From contig JAJFKE010000028.1 in the NCBI GenBank assembly GCA_021773355.1, positions 1 through 64,000 of the forward strand: DNA of 64,000 nt, in the 5' to 3' direction. This document shows positions 8,051 to 17,601 of this stretch, piece by piece. The notes under the pieces were generated by a model that saw only the letters and a list, made by a program, of their open reading frames with translations, did not search any database and was not told the DNA's origin. Each line of letters begins with the position of its first letter. The first letter of the stretch is position 1. The stretch comes from Gammaproteobacteria bacterium. Its GTDB lineage: Bacteria; Pseudomonadota; Gammaproteobacteria; Pseudomonadales; Pseudohongiellaceae. A program made the position numbers and the translations under genes.

Positions 8051-10399
8051 ATGACCGCTACTGAAGCAACGTCTGCAAGAATCACCCAAAAAATCGCCAG
8101 CGAACTGAACGTCAAACCGCAACAGGTTAACGCCGCCATCGCGCTGCTGGATGACGGCTCCACCGTGCCCTTCATCTCTCGCTACAGAAAAGAAGCAACC
8201 GACGGGCTGGACGATTTGCAACTACGTGACCTGGAATTGCGTCTGCGTTATCTGCGCGAGATGGATGAGCGGGTGGCGACGATTATTGCCAGCATTAGCG
8301 AGCAGGAAAAGTTAACACCAGAATTGGAGACGCAGATTCGCGCCGCAGAAACCAAGACCGAGCTGGAAGATTTGTACCTACCCTATAAGCCCAAGCGTCG
8401 AACCAAGGGCATGATGGCCATCGAGGCCGGGCTGGAGCCCCTGGCAGATAAGTTGTTTGCTGACCCGATGTTAGATCCCGAAGTCGAAGCTACTCAATAC
8501 GTTGACACCGACTCCCGCAGCAATGGCATACAAGATAGCAAGGCCGCACTGGACGGTGCTCGCTACATTTTAATGGAGCGCTTCGGTGAAGACGCTGCCC
8601 TGATGGGTAAGCTGCGTAATCATCTTTGGGATAATGGCGAACTTCGCTCCCGGCTGGTTGAAAACAAGAAAGACCAGGCGACCAAGTTTAGTGATTACTT
8701 CGATTACAGCGAAGGCCTGCACAAGATTCCCTCGCACCGGGCATTAGCAATCTTCCGTGGCCGCAAGGAAGGTTTTCTGACGGTGGAGATTGGCAGCGCC
8801 GGCGTCGAGTCCGGCGCCACCGATCCCTGTGAGGCCATGGTTGCCCAGCATTTTGGGCTGGAGAATAAGAACCGTCCAGCGGACAAGTGGCTTAGCGAGG
8901 TAGTAAGTTGGACCTGGCGCATCAAACTCGTCTATAGACTGGAGACGGATCTGCTAGGCCAGCTACGGGAACAGTCAGACCATGAGGCCATTCGTGTGTT
9001 CACCGAAAACATGAAAGCCATCCTGCTGGCACCGCCGGCGGGCAACAAGGTAACCCTGGGCCTGGACCCAGGCCTGCGCACCGGGGTGAAGGTTTGTGTG
9101 GTAGATCGTACCGGCAAATTTCTGGAAGACACCGCCATCTATCCCCATGCACCAAGAAAGCAATGGGACGAATCCATTTCTGTGCTGGCCAAGTTGGCAA
9201 AGAAACACGGCGTCGAATTGATCGCCATCGGCAATGGCACCGCCTCGCGGGAAACCGACAAGCTAGCCGGCGAGCTGATCAAGCTGCACAAAGAACTGAA
9301 GCTGGACAAGGCCATGGTGAACGAGGCCGGCGCCTCGGTGTATTCCGCATCGGATATTGCCCGAGAAGAGTTTCCTGATTTAGATGTAACCGTGCGCGGC
9401 GCAATTTCTATTGCGCGCCGTTTACAAGACCCATTAGCAGAACTGGTAAAGCTGGATCCCAAGTCTATCGGTGTGGGTCAGTATCAACACGATGTGAGTC
9501 AGGTCAAACTCGGACAAAGCCTGGATGCGGTAGTGGAAGACTGTGTGAATGCCGTGGGCGTGGATGTAAACATGGCATCGGCCGCTCTGCTCAAACAGGT
9601 CTCTGGTCTATCGTCCTCCATCGCCACCAATATCGTTGAGTACCGTAACCAACACGGCGAGTTCAAAAACCGCCGCGAACTAAAGGCCGTGCCGCGTTTC
9701 GGTGAAAAGAGTTTCGAACAGGCGGCCGGCTTCCTGCGCATCGTAAAGGGTGACAACCCCTTGGATGCTTCAGCGGTGCATCCCGAGTCCTACAACGTAG
9801 TAAAAAAGATTGCATCCAGCAGCAAGAAAAAAGTTGCCGAGATTATCGGTGACCACGACTTCCTATCCAAGATAAACCCGGCGGACTACACCGACGAAAA
9901 ATTCGGACTGCCCACCGTCACCGATATTCTGACCGAGCTGGAGAAACCCGGCCGTGACCCAAGACCAGAATTCAAGACCGCAGAATTTAGAGACGGCATA
10001 GAATCCATGAAAGACCTTGAGGCGGGCATGCGCCTGGAAGGTGTAATCACTAACGTGACCAACTTCGGCGCCTTCGTTGATATAGGCGTGCATCAAGACG
10101 GACTGGTGCACATCTCCGCCCTGGCCAATCAATTCGTGAAAGACCCACACGCGGTGGTGAAAACCGGCGACGTGGTAAAAGTGAAAGTCATGGAGGTTGA
10201 TGTGCAGCGCAAGCGCATTGCCTTGTCTATGCGCCTGGATGATGAGCTGCAGTCGAAAACGACAAAGGAAAGAACTGCCGACGGTGCCAACAATAAGTCA
10301 GCCAGGCCCGCGCCCAACGCAGTAGAGCGCAAGCCAGCACCACCGGCTGTGGGCAGCTTTGGTGCTTTGTTGCAGAATGCGGCGAAGGCGAAGAAATAG
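8051..10399 (+). CDS. tex: Tex, RNA-binding transcription accessory protein
   Basis: 782 residues, the usual Tex length. In order: N-terminal helical Tex_N domain ([13 protein letters not shown] near 35), YqgF/RuvC-like fold in the middle ([18 protein letters not shown] near 340), helix-hairpin-helix modules ([46 protein letters not shown] as separate pieces), and a C-terminal S1 RNA-binding domain ([17 protein letters not shown] near 675). The tail is basic and alanine/proline-rich. Tex contacts RNA and RNA polymerase and affects transcription and stress tolerance. Cytoplasmic, monocistronic, highly conserved; this is a chromosomal anchor gene. Confidence 0.97.
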   Translation: MTATEATSARITQKIASELNVKPQQVNAAIALLDDGSTVPFISRYRKEATDGLDDLQLRDLELRLRYLREMDERVATIIASISEQEKLTPELETQIRAAETKTELEDLYLPYKPKRRTKGMMAIEAGLEPLADKLFADPMLDPEVEATQYVDTDSRSNGIQDSKAALDGARYILMERFGEDAALMGKLRNHLWDNGELRSRLVENKKDQATKFSDYFDYSEGLHKIPSHRALAIFRGRKEGFLTVEIGSAGVESGATDPCEAMVAQHFGLENKNRPADKWLSEVVSWTWRIKLVYRLETDLLGQLREQSDHEAIRVFTENMKAILLAPPAGNKVTLGLDPGLRTGVKVCVVDRTGKFLEDTAIYPHAPRKQWDESISVLAKLAKKHGVELIAIGNGTASRETDKLAGELIKLHKELKLDKAMVNEAGASVYSASDIAREEFPDLDVTVRGAISIARRLQDPLAELVKLDPKSIGVGQYQHDVSQVKLGQSLDAVVEDCVNAVGVDVNMASAALLKQVSGLSSSIATNIVEYRNQHGEFKNRRELKAVPRFGEKSFEQAAGFLRIVKGDNPLDASAVHPESYNVVKKIASSSKKKVAEIIGDHDFLSKINPADYTDEKFGLPTVTDILTELEKPGRDPRPEFKTAEFRDGIESMKDLEAGMRLEGVITNVTNFGAFVDIGVHQDGLVHISALANQFVKDPHAVVKTGDVVKVKVMEVDVQRKRIALSMRLDDELQSKTTKERTADGANNKSARPAPNAVERKPAPPAVGSFGALLQNAAKAKK

Positions 10400-10680
10400 C
10401 TTGATCGATCGACGTTGGTCCTCGTCCGCCAACTAGGCTGTTACATTCCACTCTGCCTTTTATTTACGTTTTAGGTCCGCGGGTGTCATTGAGTTGAGCG
10501 AAGCTGCCTGACAACCACTGCAAAACACTGAGCAATTCGGCCTGGGCTTCAGTATAGAGCCGTGTATGATAGGACAAGCTGATGGGTGCCAGCCTATGAC
10601 AGGGAAACTCATGGGCAGATAAAACTCCGGCAGCTAATTATTTCTACACTGCTCAATCGCAGGCCTCAATCAGGTTATCC

Positions 10681-11394
10681 ATGTCTAATTCAGATAAGAA
10701 CAGCAAGCAGGCTCTGATTCGCAATCGGTATAAAAATACCTGTTACCTCCTCGCGATTTTCATGAGCTACTGCGCAACCAGTGCTGCCCAGGAATGGCAG
10801 CTAATGAAGGATGACGATGGCATACAGATTTATACGCGAATCGTGGAAGGCTATTCCTATAAAGCGGTTCGTAGCGATATTGTGTTGTCTGATACCAGAT
10901 TATCCAGCGTTGTGGCGGTGATTCGAGATTCAAAGGAATGTCCACAGTGGTCGGTGGTCTGTAAATCAGCGAACATAATCGAATCGGTAAGTGAACAAGA
11001 AAACTATGTGCATACCCTGAGCGACTTGCCCTGGCCCGCAAGAGACCGCGATGTTGTTTCACACGTTATTTGGAAGCAGGACCCAGACACATTAATTGTT
11101 ACCATGACCGGCGAAGCCACTACCGATAAGCTACCAGTAAGTCAGGGCATAGTGCGATTGACCGAGGCAAATATTCATTGGCAGCTTCAGTCCTTAGCCG
11201 GTGGTTCCACCAGCGTGGAATTTACTGCACATATTAATCCCGCGAGCATTTTCCCAAATTGGATTACCAATATGTTGTTGGTTGATTCGCCCTTTCAAAC
11301 CCTACAGGGGTTAAGACAGCAGGTAAAACTGAAAAGGTATGCAGAAGCAGAACTTGCCTATATCGAAGAGCCTGTGCAATTTTTGTCTCAATGA
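10681..11394 (+). CDS. Exported START/polyketide-cyclase-like lipid-binding protein
   Basis: 237 residues with a long signal region (hydrophobic core CYLLAIFMSYCATSAAQ, cleavage near residue 37). The mature part matches the START domain pattern: WQLMKDDDGIQIYTR at the first strand, then DSKECPQWSVVCKSANII, LPWPARDRDVV and a long C-terminal helix beginning FQTLQGLRQQVK. START-type proteins bind a hydrophobic ligand in a deep cavity; the ligand is unknown. The DLPWPARDRD segment is a signature of bacterial periplasmic START proteins of this type. Monocistronic. Confidence 0.8.
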   Translation: MSNSDKNSKQALIRNRYKNTCYLLAIFMSYCATSAAQEWQLMKDDDGIQIYTRIVEGYSYKAVRSDIVLSDTRLSSVVAVIRDSKECPQWSVVCKSANIIESVSEQENYVHTLSDLPWPARDRDVVSHVIWKQDPDTLIVTMTGEATTDKLPVSQGIVRLTEANIHWQLQSLAGGSTSVEFTAHINPASIFPNWITNMLLVDSPFQTLQGLRQQVKLKRYAEAELAYIEEPVQFLSQ

Positions 11395-11472
11395 TTTATT
11401 TACCGGACTCTGACTGAAAGCAACAAGCCTGCACCTGACCTGACACCCCTTTTGATCCAGGAACTGATTCCA

Positions 11473-12234
11473 CTATTTTTCATTATTGAAGTGTTCTTCA
11501 AGCGCAGATCGCACAGTGTCAGGATTGCTGCGTTGCATATAGTCGGCCGATTGATCCTTCCAACAGACCATGCCTTCGGCATCGACAAGCAGCGTGGTGG
11601 GAATTGGTAAACCAGGCAGGCCCGGGGGGCGAACTGCCGTATTGAGATTACGAAGTCCGAAAAGATCTGTAACTTCAAGTTTAGGATCTGCAAGAAAAGT
11701 ACCTCGCAGTCCATGCTTATCACGACCGCTGGATATTTTTTCGGGCGTGTCCGTACACACGGCAACAACTTGAATTCCACGCTCATCCAAATCACCGCTT
11801 AAATCTTCTGCCCATCGCCGTAACTCGGCGACACAGTAAGGTCACCAATGACCACGGAAAAACTTAAGAAGAACAGGAGAGCCCGCCACCGATGCAGAAT
11901 CGAATGAATTACCCTCTCCATCCAAAGCAGTGAACGCAGGAATTTGATCGCCGACCGAGATGGTGTTCCCAACTCCCTGCTTGCGCAGGGCATGTAAGAG
12001 AAGAAGCGTGATTCCCCCTAGCGCTGCTACGCCACCAATGATTCCGCTTAACCAACCTCCGTCGGAAGCAAAAAAGCTTGCAACTCCTAACAGTGCGGCC
12101 AAAAGCCATAAAAACTGAAAGGCAATACGACTATCGGGAATAGCTACGCGACGGAGACGTCTAAACCAGGCAAGCCCCGAAAACAGAAGTAGTGCAAATC
12201 CAAGAAGTGCGAGTGCAACAGCGTAGCTAATCAT
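11473..12234 (-). CDS. Membrane-anchored peroxiredoxin-like selenoprotein (in-frame UGA = Sec131)
   Basis: Read through one TGA (11844-11842) this is a single 253-residue protein. Residues 1-85 hold about three transmembrane segments. Residues 90-253 are an AhpC/TSA-like thioredoxin fold (VGDQIPAFTALDGEGN, VLLKFFRGHW, IPTTLLVDAEG). The TGA is codon 131, in the context FFRGHW-TGA-PYC, where relatives carry the redox cysteine (W-C-P-Y-C). A hairpin fitting a bacterial SECIS lies at the right distance (11808-11836). The reading frame is intact on both sides, with no other stop. By family it would reduce peroxides or disulfides, with a U-x-x-C pair. The alternative is a nonsense mutation; the exact position at the active residue argues against it. 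selA/B/C/D are not in the window. Confidence 0.8.
11808..11836 (-). promoter_or_regulatory. Candidate bacterial SECIS element
   Basis: On the mRNA strand a perfect 6-bp stem UCGCCG/CGGCGA (11831-11826 with 11820-11815) closes a 5-base loop AGUUA (11825-11821). A 3-bp outer helix CUG/CAG follows across a small internal loop. The loop begins 17 bases after the UGA and has a G in its first two positions, both within the usual limits described for bacterial SECIS elements. It lies inside the coding region, as bacterial SECIS elements do. Confidence 0.65.
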
Positions 12235-12333
12235 ATCGTCTCATTGAGCCCCGAGGCTCACTCTGAAATAAAGAAGTTCAGAGTAGTTTGAAAATCTGGG
12301 CGGCAACTTTCTCAATTACCGTCCGGCCAAGTG

Positions 12334-13320
12334 CTAGGGCTCTAAACCTAACTGTTCAAGACGTCGCGCTCCACCTAGGATACCTACCATGCCATAGTTT
12401 CCTTCATGACAGGCATACTCGTAAATTTCTTCGTTAATTCTCGATAGCGCGTATTCGCCAGAGAACTGTGAAGTAAATACCGTTGGGTCATCTACCGTGA
12501 AGCCATAAATCATTTTGTTGTTGGTGTCTCTTCTAAAGGTTTCGATAACGGTGAGATTCTCGGTTGGCGTTCCGTACAATGTTTGCCAGTTATTGAAGTA
12601 CCTGGTTTCCACAACCAGCATTTCCCCTTCCCAGCGCCCGATTGAATCGCCCATCCATTTTCTTTGCACCGCCGCTGCCGCGTTGTGTTCGTCGCTAATT
12701 TTTATAATGCGGGTATCGTGCGCCATTTCCGTAGTAATGCTGATATATCCTGGCGACTGATTAAACTGCAGGTGACTGTTGTAGATACTGGGCCGCATAA
12801 CCGGACTACCGAAATTGCCGTTCAACAGACAACGCTCACCCAGACCACGACCCTCGGGTCCGTCGCTATTTCTACCCCGACTACCTCGCGCTGCCATGCG
12901 CTCACTAAACCCCGCCACTCGTTCCGGCATACGCCCGTTTGCCGGGTCAGTTATTGCAGAGGTACGAAACTCGCCATCAATAGTAGGTATAAACTTGGCA
13001 TCCTCGCGCCAGAACAGATCGTAGTTACCAAGGGAAGGCAGAGGCTCACCCACTTCAGGGGGTGCACGATCAGGACTCAGCGGTTCATTCGCGGCTTCGA
13101 ATTTCTGTTGTACTGCACCTTCCAATACTAGAGCTTCTTCCTCGGTATAGGCACGCTTCTCAGCAAGTTCTTCCGGTCGTTCAAAGGGCATAATCGTGGC
13201 GTGTCGCCAGACTCCGTGGAAGTTTGGTACGCCCCATTCTGTTTTGGGGACTGTGTATTCTTGGGCTGTGGCGGTGGTGGTGATAAGGGTAACTAGCAGC
13301 AGGGGTAAGGGGATTTTCAT
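12334..13320 (-). CDS. Exported hypothetical protein of a marine gammaproteobacterial/acidobacterial type
   Basis: 328 residues; signal peptide MKIPLPLLLVTLITTTATAQ with cleavage before EYTVP. The mature part starts with the motif WGVPNFHGVWRH, typical of a large secreted family of unknown function often found in genomes rich in TonB receptors and exported oxidoreductases. A central region contains RCLLNGNFGSPVMRP and later DSIGRWEGEMLVVETRYFN, the family's repeated beta-rich core. No catalytic residues can be assigned. Monocistronic; about 100 bases separate it from the selenoprotein gene, same strand. Confidence 0.7.
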   Translation of the reverse strand: MKIPLPLLLVTLITTTATAQEYTVPKTEWGVPNFHGVWRHATIMPFERPEELAEKRAYTEEEALVLEGAVQQKFEAANEPLSPDRAPPEVGEPLPSLGNYDLFWREDAKFIPTIDGEFRTSAITDPANGRMPERVAGFSERMAARGSRGRNSDGPEGRGLGERCLLNGNFGSPVMRPSIYNSHLQFNQSPGYISITTEMAHDTRIIKISDEHNAAAAVQRKWMGDSIGRWEGEMLVVETRYFNNWQTLYGTPTENLTVIETFRRDTNNKMIYGFTVDDPTVFTSQFSGEYALSRINEEIYEYACHEGNYGMVGILGGARRLEQLGLEP

Positions 13321-13544
13321 TTTTATTCTCCTGGTGGAGGGATCGATAAGGTGAACATATTGGTTAGATGTTTGAGAGTGAATATACAGGAATTTGGGCG
13401 GATTGCCTCTCTCTGTTGCTAGGCCTGACCCTGGAGGCGGTCAATTTCTCAGCCTCAAGAATCATAGAGATAAGAGTTACTTGATCAAGCACGATGGCCT
13501 CAAATCTAACCACTGTGGCCCAGCCAATTATCAAGATTACCGTC

Positions 13545-14306
13545 TTAACCAGCTAAAAACAGTTCAGACATCCCATCTAATCTGGCTTTAGTCGCCTTCC
13601 AATCTGGCACTAAACTCTTTAACAACCTGTAGTACTTAGAACTGTGATTATGTTCCTTGATGTGACATAACTCATGGAAAATAACATAGTCAATACACTC
13701 TCTGGGAGCTTTCACTAGTTGAGGATTTAGTGAAAGAACCCCTGTTGGCGAGCAACTTCCCCATTGATTCTTCATTACTCTTAGCTTCCACTTTGGTGGT
13801 GACCTCAACCAGTTCGCTTGATGATAGATAGCCATTAGTCTGCGGTTGATTACTTCTTCTGCGTGTAAGCGATACCAGCTATTTAGCAAAGTTTTAACCG
13901 CCTCTCGCTCTCTTGACTTTGTTCTCACTTGCAACTGCCCACGCAATAGTTTTACCCCGGGTTCACCATGTCTAATGGCAAAAACTTTCAGAACATAACG
14001 GCGTCCCAAATAATAATGACACTCCCCGCTAACATATTGACGAGGCAAAACATAACTAAGTTGTATTCTGGCTTTTTCTACATGTTTGTATACCCAGCGC
14101 GCTCTTTTTTGTACGGCCTGCTTGACGTTCGAAAGTGCAATGCCTTCTGGAGATATAACGTGTACTTTTCCATTAGGTATAACATCAATCCTAATATTAG
14201 ATTTCTTAATTGAGGTGTAGATAACAAGGTATGGAATGCTTTCACTACCATACTGTAAAGTTTGTTGAACATGTCGAGAACCAATATGGGTGAGCAACTT
14301 GCTCAT
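13545..14306 (-). CDS. YgjP-type zinc metallopeptidase of the type I R-M operon
   Basis: 253 residues. The C-terminal half is a YgjP/DUF45 (WLM-like) metallopeptidase domain: the zinc motif HELCH is at about residue 210 in VIFHELCHIKEHNHS, preceded by WGSCSPTGVLSLNPQLV, the family signature. The N-terminal half includes a beta-rich segment and the basic region typical of YgjP. Its ATG overlaps the hsdR stop by four bases (14303-14306), so it is translated with hsdR and belongs to the operon. Genes of this type accompany many type I R-M loci; a role in restriction control or subunit processing is an inference. Confidence 0.85.
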   Translation of the reverse strand: MSKLLTHIGSRHVQQTLQYGSESIPYLVIYTSIKKSNIRIDVIPNGKVHVISPEGIALSNVKQAVQKRARWVYKHVEKARIQLSYVLPRQYVSGECHYYLGRRYVLKVFAIRHGEPGVKLLRGQLQVRTKSREREAVKTLLNSWYRLHAEEVINRRLMAIYHQANWLRSPPKWKLRVMKNQWGSCSPTGVLSLNPQLVKAPRECIDYVIFHELCHIKEHNHSSKYYRLLKSLVPDWKATKARLDGMSELFLAG

Positions 14307-17300
14307 TCCTCGCCTCCCGGAGAGATACCTAAACGAGTTATTTTAATAATTTCTTCTATAATTTCCTTTGCCTTATTCATGCCTGTTAGCTTGAATAAGC
14401 GCGGTAGCAGCTTTTGGCGAATTTCAGATTCGATATTTACTGGGTTAAGAGAATACTCGGCCACAGCATTGTTGACGATCTTCTCAATGACAAGTGCCTC
14501 ATCTGCAAATTGCTCTATCTCATCTTCCGACATATTCTTGAAACGATCCTCACCAAGAACAAGAATAAACGTCCCGTAGTAGGCTTTTGCATGTCGGCTA
14601 CTATCAAGTTGCGAGGGAATACCTTCAACTTGGCGATTTTCCACCTTTTCACCAAACGCTTTGAACAAAGCATATTGTTTAATTGGGTGATCAAATAGCG
14701 CCTCCGCCTGTTTAATAATCTCTTTCAAAAGTTCTGATAGTACCTTCTGCGCATAAGGGTCATCATTTAGCTCCTGCTCTATACTCTTCTTGACCCGCGT
14801 ACGAATAATATCGGTCTCATTACGTGTTTTTTCTTCACTCCAGCTGCTGAGATCTTCTTCTTTGCCAAGTTCAGCAACTATGTAAACCCCTTCCGGGTCT
14901 TTTATTGATTCACCAATAACCTGCTTATCAACCAACCGCCTTAGTTGTTCGTCATAAACACTGTAATCCACAGTCTCCTCTGCATCCCGACGGGCAATCA
15001 TACGTAAACTGTTGAAAAAGAGTAAATCCTTCTTGTACTGCGCGATATCTGTTTCGCTAAAACTGTTGTCTGCAAAAAAACTACTGGAAGACAAAGCTAC
15101 TTTTAGACAAAGACCAAACTCAGTTAACCGCTTGTAGAAATCTTCTCGAATCATTTGATTGGCATCATAGCTGTGTCCGTCTGCATCCTCTTGCCATTTT
15201 GGTACTAGTAGCTGCCGATATTGCTCCGTATCTTGTTTGTTGTAGACATATTTAAAAGTATTCAACAGAGCTTTGTGCAGGCTTGGTAGCTGTTTATACT
15301 CCGTGCTCATCTGGTTATATAGGCCCTCTATGTCATCGATCGAATAGCCTCCCTGAGTTCGCTCAGCCAGAATTTGATAATCTGAGATGACGGTATCCAG
15401 CGCAGCTAGAATGCCCCGATAATCAATTAGCAAACCAAATTGCTTGGCTTCATGCAGGCGATTGACACGGGCAATAGCCTGAATCAAGTTGTGCTCTTTC
15501 AAAGGCTTGTCGATGTACAGCACTGTATTGCGCGGTTCATCAAAACCAGTAAGTAATTTATCCACCACAATTAGTAAATCAGGTGGTCCGTCGGTTGAAA
15601 AATCTTCCAATACCCTTTGGGTATATTTTTCTTCCGCCTGATTTCCCACGTTGTCCTTCCACCATTGCTGAACTTCTGGCAGGCTACTTTCGTCAACGCT
15701 CTCATGGCCCTCTCGCGTATCGGGTGATGACATAACTACCGCTGATGTCACTAAGCCGGTGGCATCCAAATGTTTTTTATAGCGGATCGCCGAAGCCTTA
15801 CTGTCTGTCGCCACCTGGCCTTTTAGCCCCATTTGCAGCGATTTGATATTACTAGCAAAATGGGTGGCGATATCCCAGGCGATTAATTCGATACGGTTGT
15901 CTGAACCATATACTACGCCTGCCTGGGCAAATTTCTTTTTTAGGTCAACTTTTTGATTCTCGCTGAGTGTGACCGTGATTTTCTCAAACCAATTGTCAAT
16001 TGCCCTCTCGTTAACGATTAGTTCGGGTTTTCGCTCCTCATAGAGTAATGGAGTGACAGTGCCGTCTTCTACCGCTCTCTGCATGGTGTAGGCATGAACA
16101 ATGGGGCCAAATTTATTTACCGTCTTTTCGTCCTTCAGCAGAGGAGTACCAGTAAATGCAACATAGGCGGCGTTGGGTAAGGCTTTGCGCATGCGTTCAT
16201 GGTACTCGCTGCCATGACTACGGTGACCTTCATCAACCAGCACGATCATGTCTGCGCTGGGGTTATAGCATCGCTTGAGCTTTGAGGCAGAGGCAAATTT
16301 ATTGACGATGGTAAAAATAATGCGATCCTCACCATGACCAATTCGTTCGGCGAGTTCACGGCCGGTATTTACCTTGGCCTTCTCCCCCTCTCTCTTATTG
16401 GCAATGGCCGAACCGAATGCACCACCACTAAGAAAGGTTCTTGCGAGTTGCTTCTCCAAATCAACTCTATCGGTAACAACTACAACTCGACATTTCTTTA
16501 ACTCATCTCGAAGTAACAAAGCTTTGGTGAGAAACACCATGGTGAAGGACTTACCAGACCCGGTTGTATGCCAAAGCACACCGCCCTGTCTGTGCCCGTC
16601 CGGGGTTACAACACTAATACGGTCAATCAAACGCTTGATGCCAAAAACCTGAGCGTATCGTGCGGCGATCTTGCCGGCCTTTTTGTCGAATAGAATGAAA
16701 TAGCGAATAAATTCCAGCAGGCGATCCGGCTGCAACAAGCTAATCAGTAGAGTATCTTGCTCTGTTGGGACAACATGATCCGACCAAAGGTTTTCGAAAT
16801 ACGAGCGGCTGGCTCGATCGCGTTGAGCAAACAATCCCTGCTTTTGTTCTTCAGTTAAGGGCCTGTTCTTAATCTCATCGAAGTGTTCAGGGCTCAAATC
16901 TTCCTCATGCCAACTGCTCCAAAATTTGGCATCGGTCTTTGTAGTGCCATAACGTGCATCAATACCATTGATAGAAAAAAGTAACTGAGAATAGGCAAAT
17001 AGATAGGGAATTTCATCGTTTTTTTGGTTACGAATTTGCTGCGAAATACCCTCTTTAAGCATGTCCTTGTTCGGGTTATGGCTATCGGGTCGCTTGGCCT
17101 CAATAATTACCAGCGGGATGCCATTCACGAAACACACTATATCCGGTCGCCGCGCCTGAGTGCCTGCAGTATTAAGCACACTAAACTCTTCCGTTACATG
17201 AAAAGTATTATTCTCACTATCGTTCCAATTAATAAGAGGAACCGTAATGCTTTCCCTTCTTCCTTCCACAAACTCTGCAACAGTAATACCCAGCATGATT

Positions 17301-17596
17301 TGCTGGTAGATCTTCTCGTTGGCACCCAATAGCCCCTCGTTCATGGACGGAGTGGCAATATCACGTACGATCTGCTCAATGGCATTGGCGGAAAGTGTCC
17401 GCTCGCGACCACTCGCAGTAAAGCGATATTGTTGCAGGTGAGCAATTAGTACTTCTCGTAATAATACTTCTCGCTCACCGCCGCGTAGCTTCAGACATTG
17501 TTCAGGAGAAATATACTCATAGCCCATGGCCACCAACACTTGGAGAGCGGGAATTTTTGCGCTGTATTCTTCCTGAGTGAGGGGGGTAGCGTCCAT
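14303..17596 (-). CDS. hsdR: Type I restriction enzyme, R (restriction/translocase) subunit
   Basis: 1097 residues, full length for HsdR. The N-terminal endonuclease domain has RRPDIV with the aspartate near 151 and VIIEAKRP near 165 (the D..ExK site). The SF2 translocase follows: Walker A TTGSGKS near 345, DEGHRSH near 453, AFTGTPLL near 475, and a second RecA-like part with LLTGFDEPR and AIARVNRLH. A helical C-terminus contacts the M subunit. In the complex it uses ATP to pull DNA and cut at distance from unmethylated sites. Five bases separate it from hsdS upstream. Confidence 0.97.
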   Translation of the reverse strand: MDATPLTQEEYSAKIPALQVLVAMGYEYISPEQCLKLRGGEREVLLREVLIAHLQQYRFTASGRERTLSANAIEQIVRDIATPSMNEGLLGANEKIYQQIMLGITVAEFVEGRRESITVPLINWNDSENNTFHVTEEFSVLNTAGTQARRPDIVCFVNGIPLVIIEAKRPDSHNPNKDMLKEGISQQIRNQKNDEIPYLFAYSQLLFSINGIDARYGTTKTDAKFWSSWHEEDLSPEHFDEIKNRPLTEEQKQGLFAQRDRASRSYFENLWSDHVVPTEQDTLLISLLQPDRLLEFIRYFILFDKKAGKIAARYAQVFGIKRLIDRISVVTPDGHRQGGVLWHTTGSGKSFTMVFLTKALLLRDELKKCRVVVVTDRVDLEKQLARTFLSGGAFGSAIANKREGEKAKVNTGRELAERIGHGEDRIIFTIVNKFASASKLKRCYNPSADMIVLVDEGHRSHGSEYHERMRKALPNAAYVAFTGTPLLKDEKTVNKFGPIVHAYTMQRAVEDGTVTPLLYEERKPELIVNERAIDNWFEKITVTLSENQKVDLKKKFAQAGVVYGSDNRIELIAWDIATHFASNIKSLQMGLKGQVATDSKASAIRYKKHLDATGLVTSAVVMSSPDTREGHESVDESSLPEVQQWWKDNVGNQAEEKYTQRVLEDFSTDGPPDLLIVVDKLLTGFDEPRNTVLYIDKPLKEHNLIQAIARVNRLHEAKQFGLLIDYRGILAALDTVISDYQILAERTQGGYSIDDIEGLYNQMSTEYKQLPSLHKALLNTFKYVYNKQDTEQYRQLLVPKWQEDADGHSYDANQMIREDFYKRLTEFGLCLKVALSSSSFFADNSFSETDIAQYKKDLLFFNSLRMIARRDAEETVDYSVYDEQLRRLVDKQVIGESIKDPEGVYIVAELGKEEDLSSWSEEKTRNETDIIRTRVKKSIEQELNDDPYAQKVLSELLKEIIKQAEALFDHPIKQYALFKAFGEKVENRQVEGIPSQLDSSRHAKAYYGTFILVLGEDRFKNMSEDEIEQFADEALVIEKIVNNAVAEYSLNPVNIESEIRQKLLPRLFKLTGMNKAKEIIEEIIKITRLGISPGGEE

Positions 17597-17601
17597 GTCC
17601 C

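Noticed and set aside
11400..11795. Frame of 131 codons overlapping the selenoprotein 3' part in another register
   Set aside because: It has no domain, and the correct frame continues through the TGA with clear peroxiredoxin-like sequence on both sides.
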